Assembly (NCBI RefSeq): GCF_000422465.1
Contig: NZ_KE383846.1
Coordinates: 1-64,000, forward strand
Direction of reading: 5' to 3'
Length of the DNA: 64,000 bases
Source: Paenibacillus harenae DSM 16969
Lineage (GTDB): Bacteria; Bacillota; Bacilli; Paenibacillales; Paenibacillaceae
The notes under the pieces were generated by a model. It worked only from the letters and a program-made list of their open reading frames with translations, had not been told where the DNA came from and searched no databases. Numbering within the stretch: position 1 is the stretch's first letter; each line of letters starts with the position of its first letter. A program made the position numbers and the translations under genes. Positions 16,888 through 25,220 of the stretch are shown here, one piece after another.

Positions 16888-17631
16888 TTGAAAATTATCG
16901 ATTTGGAACTCAGGACGCATAAACTGGAAGAAATGAAACGCTTTTATACGGGGAAAATCGGATTTCCTTTGGAGCATCAAACGGAAGATTCCTTTACAGT
17001 TCGTGTCGGCGTTACGAAACTGACTTTTGTCCGGGAAGGAAGCGATACGATCCCCTACTATCATTTTGCCATGAACATCCCGGAGAATCAGATCACTGAA
17101 GCAAAGGAATGGCTGACCCGTCAAGGCTGCACGATAATGAATGCTGAGCCGATGGAATATATGCACATTCAGGCAGATGCGAACATCGCTTATTTTAAAG
17201 GTACCGATGCCCACGCGTTATATTTTGAGGATCCTTCCGGCAATCTTCTTGAGTTTATCGCCAGACACCGGATGCAGAACACATCCGCGAAACCGTTCGA
17301 CGTATCGTCCATCTTGAATATCAGCGAGATCGGCTTCCCCCTTCGGAATACGGTCCCGGAGGCGATTGAAATTCTGGGATCTCAGACAGACGTTACACCC
17401 TATATCGGTGACGGAAAATCGTTCCAGATGATGGGCGACGATCATGGCATGTTCATCCTGGGAGATCTCGAAATCGGATGGTACCCAACCCGAAAAATTC
17501 CCGAAATTCACCCCATCCGCATGTCCGTTCTCCACGATCGCAATGAAGCGTTCCGGCTCCATGGCTATCCGTACGATATCCGTACCATTGCTCCTACTTC
17601 CATCACATTGGGAGAAAGGATCCAGTCATGA
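16888..17631 (+). CDS. VOC (glyoxalase/dioxygenase) superfamily protein
   Basis: This 247-residue protein has a clear N-terminal VOC module (about 1-130): LELRTHKLEEMKRFYTGKIG at the start, YYHFAMNIPENQ with a potential metal His, and HALYFEDPSGNLLEFIAR at the end. A second, weaker half (about 145-245) starts ISEIGFPLRN and resembles another VOC repeat. Catalysis cannot be inferred, since the family includes lyases, dioxygenases and drug-binding proteins. The start is TTG at 16888 with GGAG upstream. It lies 27 bp after the sigma gene and overlaps the next gene by 4 bp, so it is part of the ECF41 operon. Confidence 0.8.
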   Translation: MKIIDLELRTHKLEEMKRFYTGKIGFPLEHQTEDSFTVRVGVTKLTFVREGSDTIPYYHFAMNIPENQITEAKEWLTRQGCTIMNAEPMEYMHIQADANIAYFKGTDAHALYFEDPSGNLLEFIARHRMQNTSAKPFDVSSILNISEIGFPLRNTVPEAIEILGSQTDVTPYIGDGKSFQMMGDDHGMFILGDLEIGWYPTRKIPEIHPIRMSVLHDRNEAFRLHGYPYDIRTIAPTSITLGERIQS

Positions 17632-18026
17632 ACGGAGCCGCGATGCCGAGCACGAATGCAACCAGAACTGTCAGGACTGCCCGATTCATACTATTCCTTG
17701 CGAGCGGGTTGTTTGCGCTCGGTGTTGCAGTTCAGATGTTTCTTGCAGGTCTGGCCTTGTTCATTGATTCCACGCGATGGACCGCACACTCCAATTTCGC
17801 AAGTTATATCGGACTTATTCCTGTGCTGCTGCTTCTTCTTACTTTCCCTGCACGAATGCCCGGGAAGACAAAGGTAAAATGTATACTGCTAATCGTTTTG
17901 ACGATCGGCATCTTTATTACAGCGATGCTTTCGGGTAAGATCGGCTGGATCTCCGCCGCTCATCCCGTTATGGCACTGGGGTTATTCTTTAACTCGATAC
18001 TCATATTGCGCGAATCACGGGAATGA
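17628..18026 (+). CDS. DUF6220-like four-helix membrane protein
   Basis: This 132-residue protein has four hydrophobic helices (about 20-48, 58-75, 83-100 and 108-125). Between them are ALFIDSTRWTAHSNF, LTFPARMPGKTK and WISAAHPVMALGLFFNS; this W-x-x-H and HPV pattern fits DUF6220. It overlaps the VOC gene (ATGA), so it is translationally coupled and the last gene of the ECF41 operon. The conserved histidines may bind haem or metal, which is speculation. The family assignment is from memory of its pattern. Confidence 0.65.
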   Translation: MNGAAMPSTNATRTVRTARFILFLASGLFALGVAVQMFLAGLALFIDSTRWTAHSNFASYIGLIPVLLLLLTFPARMPGKTKVKCILLIVLTIGIFITAMLSGKIGWISAAHPVMALGLFFNSILILRESRE

Positions 18027-18031
18027 TGAAG

Positions 18032-18075
18032 GGGATCAAGTTCTTGTCATCGCTCTATGACAAGAACTTGATCCC
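18032..18075 (+). repeat. Perfect 19-bp inverted repeat after the ECF41 operon
   Basis: GGGATCAAGTTCTTGTCAT and its exact reverse complement are separated by six bases, five bp after the operon stop. There is no T-run on either strand, so it is not a classical terminator, but as RNA it would form a very stable hairpin and could protect the 3' end. The remainder up to 18240 shows nothing I can assign. Confidence 0.6.
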
Positions 18076-18240
18076 ATAAATAAAAAAGCCGCATCTATGC
18101 GACTTTAATTAGGACAATGTTTTTGACTTCCGACAAATAACAACAGGGATCTTCAACAACAGGGCGCTACATATAGAATATAAGCTATGCGAGGGAAATC
18201 GGCGCATGACTTTCATTATATGTATTATTAATAATGAAAA

Positions 18241-19125
18241 CTAATTGCCGGGCAGCTGGATGCCGCGCCAGCCGCTTACATCGCATTGGCCATATTCATT
18301 ACCGCCCACAGCAACCATCGTGCCGTCCGATTTAAGGCCGAGAGTATGAGCGCAACCCGCCGCAACCGCCACAATATCGCGCCAGCCGCTTACATTGCAT
18401 TGGCCATGCTCATTCCAACCCACTGCCGCCACCGTGCCGTCCGATTTAAGGCCGATGGTATGATTACTACCCGCCGCTATCGCCACAATACCGCGCCAGC
18501 CGCTTACATCGCATTGATCATGCTTATTCAAACCCACAGCCGCCACGGTGCCGTCCGATTTAAGCCCGACGGTATGAAGGTAACCCGCCGCTGCCGCCAC
18601 TATGTCGCGCCAACCGCTAACATTGCTTTGACCATACCGATTATTACCCGCAATCGTCGCCGTGCCGTCCGATTTAAGCCCGACGGTATGCCAGTCACCC
18701 GCCGCTACCGCCACCATATCATGCCAGCCGCTTACATTGCATTGGCCTTCATTATTTCGACCCACAGCCACCACCGTGCCATCCGATTTAAGCCCGACGG
18801 TACGGCGCCAACCCGCCGCAACCGCCACAATGTCACGCCAGCCGCTTACATCGCATTGGTCATGCTTATTCCAACCCACAGCCGCAACCGTTCCGTCCGA
18901 TTTAAGCCCGATTGTATGAGCATTACCCGTATGAGCATTACCCGCCGCAACCGCCACAATATCGCACCAGCCAATTACATCACATTGGCCATATTTATTA
19001 TCACCCACAGCTATCACCGTGCCGTCCAATTTAAGCCCGACGGTATGACGATAACCCGCCGCTATGGGTTCTTTAGGCCACCTTTCCACCTTTAACGCCG
19101 CTTCTCTCGGTGAAATGTACTCCAT
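18241..19125 (-). CDS. Seven-repeat RCC1-like beta-propeller protein
   Basis: This 294-residue protein is almost entirely seven tandem repeats of 38 residues (114 bp). The core of each reads HTVGLKSDGTVAAVG, then a variable N-K/E-x-G/D-QC stretch, DVSGWRDIVAVAAG. Seven RCC1 blades would close a propeller. There is no signal peptide, so it is probably cytoplasmic. The function of such small bacterial RCC1 proteins is unknown; protein binding is the usual guess. The second blade carries a five-residue insertion (GNAHT twice) from a 15-bp duplication. The start ATG has AAGGAGG upstream. The opposite strand is open by repetition and is not a gene. Confidence 0.85.
   Translation of the reverse strand: MEYISPREAALKVERWPKEPIAAGYRHTVGLKLDGTVIAVGDNKYGQCDVIGWCDIVAVAAGNAHTGNAHTIGLKSDGTVAAVGWNKHDQCDVSGWRDIVAVAAGWRRTVGLKSDGTVVAVGRNNEGQCNVSGWHDMVAVAAGDWHTVGLKSDGTATIAGNNRYGQSNVSGWRDIVAAAAGYLHTVGLKSDGTVAAVGLNKHDQCDVSGWRGIVAIAAGSNHTIGLKSDGTVAAVGWNEHGQCNVSGWRDIVAVAAGCAHTLGLKSDGTMVAVGGNEYGQCDVSGWRGIQLPGN
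18914..18943 (-). repeat. 15-bp tandem duplication inside the RCC1-like gene
   Basis: GTATGAGCATTACCC occurs twice in a row on the plus strand. It adds GNAHT to one blade and keeps the frame. It looks like a recent slippage event. Confidence 0.8.
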
Positions 19126-19321
19126 GTTTTACCTCCTTGAAAATAAGACCAATTTGGATCCATTAGTTTGTTAAATTTATGGTATTCATTGAAGTTTGAT
19201 CTGTATCGGTTATATTCTATACGGGTTTTCCCGTAAGACCTCAAATTGGACGGGAATTGGCTTCACTCATGCTTACCATCCTTGAATTAACCGTATTTTT
19301 GCCATTAGGGCAGGCGGTACG

Positions 19322-20575
19322 TTAGAAGCCGCCGGCAGCTGGCTCCCGGATTGGTGCCTTCTGGCCGAATACCGGAACCAGCACCAGCGCTCCGAGTGCC
19401 ATCAACACCGCCGAGACGGTGTAGATGACCGGCAGCGGAACAGCCTGCTTCATGATCCCCGCACCCATGATCATGAGTACCATCATGCCCAAGAACATGG
19501 GGTTCAGCACGCCGTTGACACGGCCAACGATCGAGTCCTCCGACCATTGCATGATCATCGTCATGATGCCGATGTGGATGGCAGGGTAAGACAATCCGCC
19601 CAGGAACGAAGCGCTCAGCGTCAGCGGAACGCTCGTCGAGAAACCGATCACGACCGTCGTCGCCGCGCCGACAGCCATTCCGAATGCCAACAGCTTCTGT
19701 GGCGGGATCTTCTTCGCGGCGACTCCGATGAGACCGCCACCGATCAGCATCGCGATGCCGTTCACCGACAGCATGTAAGTCAGGAATTCTTTCCGCTGGC
19801 CGAGTTGTTCCGTCACGATGAAGATGTTAAGCGCCTGGCTGATGCCAACCGCGAGGCCCGCCAGCGCGAACGTCACGCCGAGCATGCGTAGCACACGACT
19901 ATGCCACACATAACGGAATCCTTCCTTGAACTCGCTCCAGAACCGCTTCTCCGTGTCCGCCTCGCCCTTCGCTTCACGGTCGTCCGGCAACCGCAGCAGC
20001 ACAGCCGCTGAAAGGAGGAACGCCACACCCATGACGGCGATGGAGACCTCAATGCCGAATTGGATGAACACGAAGGTACCGAGGAACGGGCCGCTGACGA
20101 GGAAGATGGCCATCAATGACTGGAAGAACGCCATTGCTTGCTGCATCTGGTCGGCCGGCAAATGCAGCTTGAACAACCGCATCCCCGACGGCTGAGAAAA
20201 CTGCGACAGAACCGCTGAGACTAGCGTGACGAAGAAGATCGCCTGCCAGCTCCCGAACATCAACGCCAGCAGAACGAGGAATACCGAAACGGCAGACAGG
20301 AAATCGCACCAGATCATCGTCCGTTTTGGCTTCCAACGATCGGCGAAGGTACCCCCGATGAACGAGAATATAAAGATCGGCGCGAACTCCGCCACATAAA
20401 TCATCGACACGGCGACGGAATCTTCCCCGCCAGTCTTCTCCACCACGAACAGCAGGATGGCGAAGTTGCGCACCCAGATGCCGATCTGCAGTAAAATGTT
20501 GGACAGCAGAATCGTGCGGTAGAACTTGTTGCCGAACAAGCTCGCCGGCTTGGCGGCGTCTTTCTGCACATTCAT
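19322..20575 (-). CDS. MFS transporter (MFS_3/EntS-like exporter)
   Basis: This 417-residue protein has twelve predicted membrane helices. The first loop reads SMIYVAEFAPIFIFSFIGGTFADRWKPKRT, a version of the major facilitator loop 2-3 motif, and the domain order fits the MFS_3 family of siderophore and macrolide exporters. The substrate is unknown. Its ATG overlaps the stop of a 31-codon upstream ORF, so translation is probably coupled. It is divergent from a MerR-type regulator at 20834, which is its likely controller. Confidence 0.85.
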   Translation of the reverse strand: MNVQKDAAKPASLFGNKFYRTILLSNILLQIGIWVRNFAILLFVVEKTGGEDSVAVSMIYVAEFAPIFIFSFIGGTFADRWKPKRTMIWCDFLSAVSVFLVLLALMFGSWQAIFFVTLVSAVLSQFSQPSGMRLFKLHLPADQMQQAMAFFQSLMAIFLVSGPFLGTFVFIQFGIEVSIAVMGVAFLLSAAVLLRLPDDREAKGEADTEKRFWSEFKEGFRYVWHSRVLRMLGVTFALAGLAVGISQALNIFIVTEQLGQRKEFLTYMLSVNGIAMLIGGGLIGVAAKKIPPQKLLAFGMAVGAATTVVIGFSTSVPLTLSASFLGGLSYPAIHIGIMTMIMQWSEDSIVGRVNGVLNPMFLGMMVLMIMGAGIMKQAVPLPVIYTVSAVLMALGALVLVPVFGQKAPIREPAAGGF

Positions 20576-20667
20576 AGTTCTAACCCCCTTAACCCGGTAG
20601 AAACCACCAGTCTGTTTTGCGGGATGTTAATTCCTTCTTGGGCTTGATGAATTTCTATTTTGGTCAT
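20572..20667 (-). CDS. 31-residue leader peptide overlapping the MFS start
   Basis: An ATG at 20667 with GAGGAGG upstream opens 31 codons (MTKIEIHQAQEGINIPQNRL and on, ending RGLEL) to a TGA that overlaps the transporter ATG (ATGA). Excellent initiation signals plus coupling argue that it is translated. It may be a regulatory leader or just the coupling device for the exporter. It resembles no family I know, and it could also be the tail of a lost gene that acquired a start. Confidence 0.5.
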   Translation of the reverse strand: MTKIEIHQAQEGINIPQNRLVVSTGLRGLEL

Positions 20668-20799
20668 GTCATTCCTCCTCGTATTCTTTTCTTTCCATCC
20701 GCTCGTATTTGATCATACAACATTCATGCAAGATTTCGTTTCCATTTCCTTGAACCCTTGCGCAGAAACCTAATATTTCGTTTAATATTGTTGTAGAGG

Positions 20800-20817
20800 T
20801 TTAAGGTTTAACTTAAA
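20800..20817 (+). promoter_or_regulatory. Interrupted palindrome between the MFS and MerR genes
   Basis: TTTAAG-GTTTAA-CTTAAA lies 16 bp upstream of the MerR-type start. MerR regulators bind such repeats between divergent promoters, so this is a likely operator. The overlap with the gene's own leader suggests autoregulation. Strength is inferred from symmetry only. Confidence 0.4.
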
Positions 20818-20833
20818 GGAAAGGTGATCAACA

Positions 20834-21541
20834 ATGGAAATGAGTTATACGCCGAAGCAGATTGCCAAGAAACTTAGCGTTAGCACGACCACCTTGCGAC
20901 GATATGAAGAACTCGATTTGGTACCCGACGTACCCCGAACAGCAAGTAATAGAAGATGTTACACATCGTTCCATGTTCAAGCATTCGTTGCTTTGCGTGC
21001 TTTAATTAAGGGATACGATATTCCTGTCGTCTACGATGTCATGAGGTTATTAAAGAAAGGCCACAGAGAACAGGCTCTATGGGTAATCAATCTACAGCAA
21101 TACAACATTCAAACAGAAAAGCAGCGAATCGAAGAGGTCATAGGGCTGATTCGAAAAACCGATTTCTCTAGTTATAGAAACATACTGATAACGGAAGAGA
21201 TGAGAATCGGGGAGGTTGCCGCTATAGCTGGTGTTAATCCATCCGCTATTCGACATTGGGAAAAGGAGAGGTTAATACGCTCTGAGAGGAATCCGGAAAA
21301 CGGATACAGGGTCTTTACACGGCGAGAATTAAAAAAAATTATTATTATCAGCAGTTTAAGAAAGACAGTCTATTCTATTGAGAGAATGAAACCGTTACTT
21401 GAAGCCTTAGAGACACAAGATTTAACTGCTATTGAACACTCTTTCCAGGTAACTCTCCAGAAGCTAAATGAGCAATTGGCAAATCAATTGAAGGGCATAT
21501 CCGAAATGATGAGATACATGAACGCACAGCCGATGGAATGA
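20834..21541 (+). CDS. MerR-type regulator with two tandem helix-turn-helix domains
   Basis: This 235-residue protein carries two MerR-like winged helices. The first (about 4-72) reads YTPKQIAKKLSVSTTTLRRYE and SNRRCYTSFHVQAFVALRAL. A helical linker (75-120) follows. The second (about 124-190) reads MRIGEVAAIAGVNPSAIRHWE and NPENGYRVFTRRELKKI. The C-terminal 45 residues are helical, with no cysteines for metal sensing. The classical MerR has one such domain plus a dimerisation helix; here the linker helix may play that part. It is divergent from the MFS exporter, which is the probable target. The ATG at 20834 follows AAAGGTGATC. Confidence 0.85.
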   Translation: MEMSYTPKQIAKKLSVSTTTLRRYEELDLVPDVPRTASNRRCYTSFHVQAFVALRALIKGYDIPVVYDVMRLLKKGHREQALWVINLQQYNIQTEKQRIEEVIGLIRKTDFSSYRNILITEEMRIGEVAAIAGVNPSAIRHWEKERLIRSERNPENGYRVFTRRELKKIIIISSLRKTVYSIERMKPLLEALETQDLTAIEHSFQVTLQKLNEQLANQLKGISEMMRYMNAQPME

Positions 21542-21654
21542 TGGAGCAGTCTAACCCCTGAATAGGGAAGAGAAATCATATCATCAATGAGTAAAATACC
21601 GCGCCTCTCCGCCAAAGAAATTCTTTTCGAAAACCTGAGTAGGAAATCAATCCG

Positions 21655-22446
21655 TTAGCTAAGGAAACCATTTTTCTTAAGCTCGGCTACAGATTCAGTT
21701 AAGGCTTCACTGGTTTTAACTTCAATAACCACAGACAAATCATTCTTCTGAGCAAAATCCAATCTGTTATTTATTGGTACGACTCCAGTATATAAAGATT
21801 GATGGTCTGACTTACCATTATAATCGTGAAGATGCATATGTCTAATACGAGTATTAAAATGAGTAAAGATAGATTCTTCTCCGAAACCTGCTTTCGCGTC
21901 GTGACCGACATCCCATGTGAGATAGAAGTTATGGAAAACACTTAATTGATCAAGAGCTTTTCGAATATAAGGAATATGAAAATTCCCTGTATTCTCAATA
22001 CATAATTCAACTTTAAAAGTTTTAGCTAGATGGTAAAGCTCTGAATAGGATTCATAAAGTAGCTCTAAAAACTTTGATTCATACTTTTCATTTATCCAGA
22101 CCCTTGCCTGCGGAAGGGTGAAATAAATCCCATTATTCAAGTGCATGTTAAGCGTTCTAATGCCCGCTAAATTAGCCCATTCCATCGCTTGTCTGCATCG
22201 TTCTAAATGTCCCTTCCTTATTGAAGGGTGGTAAGAGGATAAGTCCATTTCTTCCGGGAGATGTATTGTAAAATCTAATCCCGTTTGATCTTTATAGTAT
22301 TTTAATTCCGAATAACTTAAATTTTCTGGCACACAGATAGGAAGGTTCATATTTAGTTCAATAAAGTCCAATCCAAGTGTATTACACAATTGAATATTCT
22401 CAGTTATGGATCTATATTCTACCAGGGTAGGCATGCCAAGTTTCAT
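21655..22446 (-). CDS. Sugar phosphate isomerase/epimerase-like TIM barrel (AP endonuclease 2 superfamily)
   Basis: This protein of about 263 residues begins MKLGMPTLVEYRSITENIQL and shows the barrel pattern: FIELNMNLP, DFTIHLPEE, IRTLNMHLNNGIYF, VELCIENTGNFHIP, LTWDVGHDAK and RHMHLHDYNGKSDHQSL. The Glu, Asp-His and His-Asp residues are those that bind the divalent metal in xylose-isomerase-like barrels. The substrate is unknown. I start it at ATG 22446 with GAGGATG upstream; the open frame reaches 36 codons further but that part has no family match. No operon partner is clear. Confidence 0.8.
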   Translation of the reverse strand: MKLGMPTLVEYRSITENIQLCNTLGLDFIELNMNLPICVPENLSYSELKYYKDQTGLDFTIHLPEEMDLSSYHPSIRKGHLERCRQAMEWANLAGIRTLNMHLNNGIYFTLPQARVWINEKYESKFLELLYESYSELYHLAKTFKVELCIENTGNFHIPYIRKALDQLSVFHNFYLTWDVGHDAKAGFGEESIFTHFNTRIRHMHLHDYNGKSDHQSLYTGVVPINNRLDFAQKNDLSVVIEVKTSEALTESVAELKKNGFLS

Positions 22447-22576
22447 ATGACATCCTCGATTCGTTTTATTATTGAAAATGATTGCGGTCTTGTCATCCGA
22501 CTTCTTAAAGAGGATATAGTCAATACACTCGGGGTCGCTTTCTTCAAGCTCCATTATCGTTCGCTGAACGATGCAT

Positions 22577-22864
22577 TCACCAACTTCTAATTTTCCTTAT
22601 TAAGTTATCAATCGATAAACCGACTACATACCAAAACCCAATAGCCAATAAAACTGTTATTAATCTGAAATTATAATTTACGATATCATCATATCCTAGA
22701 AAATGTTTTATGAAAAATTCAATATTACTTACAAGGTTGGCTCTTACTTGATTTACTCCCTCACCTAGACCATTATTGAGACTCTGGTCTATTATTACAG
22801 ACGCAATAGTCATTATAATTTGGGCACTTGGCAAAATAAATTTCAATTTCCAAACTTTACGCAT
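22577..22864 (-). CDS. Small membrane protein of unknown function
   Basis: This 95-residue protein has a hydrophobic N-terminal segment (about 9-26) and another near the C-terminus (about 68-86), with a polar middle, so it is probably a two-helix membrane protein. ATG 22864 has GGTGGTGAG upstream. I recognise no family. It lies 130 bp upstream of the TIM-barrel gene on the same strand; linkage is unclear. Confidence 0.55.
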   Translation of the reverse strand: MRKVWKLKFILPSAQIIMTIASVIIDQSLNNGLGEGVNQVRANLVSNIEFFIKHFLGYDDIVNYNFRLITVLLAIGFWYVVGLSIDNLIRKIRSW

Positions 22865-23016
22865 AACTCACCACCAATCTGCCTAGATTTTCTCTATAAA
22901 TTGCCTAACTGATCTTGGGTAATGCAAGCTGAAATTCTCAATATGGCTCGACCCAGTCACTTCCACATGCACCCCGCGCCGAAATATGCTTTAATATACC
23001 AAAGGAGCGTGATTCA

Positions 23017-23421
23017 ATGGACATCAAATCGTTTCTACATCCCAAGAACGAGGTCTCTTACCTCATGACATCCTCTAATATGAAAGAAGCCATGGATAAA
23101 TTGGAGGCGAGCCACTATACGGCCATTCCGATCTTGGACGACAATGGCTTGTATTTCGGAACGCTGTCCGAGGGAGATTTGTTATGGAAGCTGAAAGACA
23201 CACCCGGCCTCGGCTTCGATACGATGCACGAAATTCCTGTCGTCTCCATCAAAAAACGGATGAAAGTCGAATGCGTCGCCATCAACGCCGATTTGGACGA
23301 TATGCTGGCGCTGGCGGCCGATCAGAACTTCGTTCCGGTCGTAGACGCCGATCGTGTATTCCTCGGTATCATTCGCCGCAAAGATATAATCGAATACTAT
23401 ACCCGGAATATTGCTGATTAG
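23017..23421 (+). CDS. CBS-domain pair protein
   Basis: This 134-residue protein consists of two CBS motifs: about 10-62 with MKEAMDKLEASHYTAIPILD and GLYFGTLSEGDLLW, and about 75-130 with NADLDDMLALAADQNFVPVV and VFLGIIRRKDIIEYY. Stand-alone CBS pairs bind adenine nucleotides, and in Firmicutes some bind c-di-AMP. No other domain is attached, so it may act on a partner or simply sense. AAAGGAG precedes the ATG. It is monocistronic with its own terminator. Confidence 0.88.
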   Translation: MDIKSFLHPKNEVSYLMTSSNMKEAMDKLEASHYTAIPILDDNGLYFGTLSEGDLLWKLKDTPGLGFDTMHEIPVVSIKKRMKVECVAINADLDDMLALAADQNFVPVVDADRVFLGIIRRKDIIEYYTRNIAD

Positions 23422-23449
23422 TTGGAAAGACCTGATCTTGCCGATCATG

Positions 23450-23482
23450 AAGGCTGCCGTCGCCGGCAGCCTTATCTTTGTT
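23450..23482 (+). terminator. Terminator of the CBS gene
   Basis: AAGGCTGCC, six-base loop and GGCAGCCTT are followed by TATCTTTGTT. The downstream ACTGTTTATT also occurs after the hairpins at 37808 and 41218, so this belongs to a small dispersed family. Confidence 0.65.
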
Positions 23483-23554
23483 CTTACTGTTTATTACCTT
23501 ATCTGCTTTTGCAAAGAAAAGAATTTGCGGATTTGCTTAACTATGAATATATCC

Positions 23555-24937
23555 TTAGAGCGTTATCCCAACCGTTTTATTAACGCTATCCCATGCGATT
23601 TTTGCGCCAAGCGCCTCTCCAATAAATCGGAACGGCACCATCGTGCGTCCATTCTCAACACGAATAGGATCGTCTAATATTACGTTCTTACCGTCTATTC
23701 GAGCTGTCGTCGTCCCGATCTCCAATTCGACTAGGCGCTGCCCGTATTCAATCGTGATCAGCTTATCAGTTAAGCCGATTCTCCCTCCAAGCGATTCGAA
23801 TAACCCCCGTACTGGAATATATACTCGATTGTAAAACATTTGCGGCTGAGTTGGAAGCGCCCAAAGTTCTCCGTTTACTTTAATGCCTACACCTACTATT
23901 ACCTTAACCGGCTTTATTGGAAATCCAACCATGGACTCGCTATAGTAAAAACGATGACTAAATACTTTGTTCGACCGCGCCCCGCTCCAGGAAGATACCG
24001 TTCCGTCAAGATGCAGAGCCGTCCCGCCTCCCATGCCTTTCGCAGAAACGGCCGTCACCTTTGACAATCCCTTTACCTGCTGCAAAATTACGCGATCGCT
24101 TCCTGCGAAGGCGTCGATAAGCGTCCATACAGTGCCATTATTTTGAAGCAAAAATGTATAATCGGATCGAAGCTCGACGAAGGCGCCGGAAACAGCTGTT
24201 ATCGTCTTGGATAAAGTTCGAAGATCAACCTTGATCTCACCGCCTGAGCTGCCATATCCATTCAGCATGTTGTGATAAATTTCGGTCATGCTCCAATCGT
24301 CTCCGACCGCTAACCCGCCTGTAATCGTTTTAATGCTGCTCAAGCCCTTCATGGGACCAAAAGGTTCGTTAAATTTATTTATGCCCCATGCCCAAACATT
24401 CCCATCCTTGTCAAGCGCACTAACATATGTATTGACATCCAGCTCGATGATGTTTTTTAAGCCCTCGACTTGTTTTGCGTTATGTTCAACGCCATTTATT
24501 TTCCACACATTCCCTTTTGTATCGATCACATAGCCGCCGCATACCTGTTCGATGACGGGAAGTCCTTCAATTTGAGTCGGTTGTTGGAACGGTGTACTCA
24601 TCCATCCTTCATTATTTGAGCTATAATGTACTCCCCATACCCATACCGACCCGTCATCTTTAACCGCAAGTTGACTTGAGGAGATTTGTTTTACGTTTTG
24701 CAAAATAGGAACGGCCGTATATTTGGATTCATCCCATGACCAAAGCACGCCGTTCTTGTCAAGCGCATGGTTGCCGGCGATTTGTACAATTCCTGATAGC
24801 GATTTCCCTGATGCGGCGGCGACTTCGACAGCCTGCAGCCTGGTTTCAAACAGGATTACGGCTAACAAGCTAAGCAAGATAAACCATTTTGCGAGAAAAA
24901 GCAGCTTCCTCGTCCCCTCTGAACGAACATGCATCAT
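23555..24937 (-). CDS. Secreted RCC1-like repeat protein with copper-amine-oxidase-type C-terminal domain
   Basis: This protein of about 460 residues has an N-terminal hydrophobic signal or anchor (about 18-38 of the chosen start). Diverged RCC1-like blades follow, such as LAVKDDGSVWVWGVHYSS, ALDKDGNVWAWGINKF and ALHLDGTVSSWSG. The last 100 residues form a copper amine oxidase N-terminal-like stalk domain (FYNRVYIPVRGLFESLGGRI and GRTMVPFRFIGEALGAKIAW), the common surface module of Paenibacillus. Function is unknown, probably extracellular binding. I start it at the ATG at 24937, nine bases from GGAGG. It is on its own. Confidence 0.8.
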   Translation of the reverse strand: MMHVRSEGTRKLLFLAKWFILLSLLAVILFETRLQAVEVAAASGKSLSGIVQIAGNHALDKNGVLWSWDESKYTAVPILQNVKQISSSQLAVKDDGSVWVWGVHYSSNNEGWMSTPFQQPTQIEGLPVIEQVCGGYVIDTKGNVWKINGVEHNAKQVEGLKNIIELDVNTYVSALDKDGNVWAWGINKFNEPFGPMKGLSSIKTITGGLAVGDDWSMTEIYHNMLNGYGSSGGEIKVDLRTLSKTITAVSGAFVELRSDYTFLLQNNGTVWTLIDAFAGSDRVILQQVKGLSKVTAVSAKGMGGGTALHLDGTVSSWSGARSNKVFSHRFYYSESMVGFPIKPVKVIVGVGIKVNGELWALPTQPQMFYNRVYIPVRGLFESLGGRIGLTDKLITIEYGQRLVELEIGTTTARIDGKNVILDDPIRVENGRTMVPFRFIGEALGAKIAWDSVNKTVGITL

Positions 24938-25160
24938 CCTATTTTGCCTCCTCAAGGTTCTATATATTTGGAAATATATCCATTACCTTCATTTAGACGA
25001 AGGCCTACTACATTTTGTTTCGTTTCAATGGAACGCATTCCCTTAAATATATATTACACGCGCCATACAGTTCACAAGACGCTCCACAAGCTTCCTTCAT
25101 TATTTCACTTCTATAGTGAAGCTGCCAAATTAAAACGGGAATTGTCAATTTGTATTTACT

Positions 25161-25220
25161 AAATTTATTGTTTTACAATATATTTTGATTGTTATATAAT
25201 ACATTACGATCGTTTTGCAC
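25161..25220 (+). promoter_or_regulatory. Control region resembling that of the DUF2975/XRE pair
   Basis: This stretch aligns with 8099-8158 (about 49 of 60 by eye, no gaps) and lies 114 bp upstream of the ECF sigma gene. A gene-poor stretch runs from 24938 to 25333; apart from this segment I see nothing in it. It may be a regulator site shared with the pair at 7.3-8.1 kb, or the scar of a lost copy of that pair. Confidence 0.4.

Noticed and set aside
18286..19095. Plus-strand open frame of 269 codons opposite the RCC1-like gene
   Set aside because: The frame stays open only because the 114-bp repeat has no stop in that reading; the product is Arg/Pro/His-rich and has no ribosome site.
18241..19125. 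Possible CRISPR array (regular repeats)
   Set aside because: The repeats are 114 bp, coding, contiguous and without unique spacers, and no cas genes are present.
22447..22554. N-terminal extension of the TIM-barrel gene
   Set aside because: The added 36 residues match no family, and the inner ATG has a ribosome site and begins the barrel.
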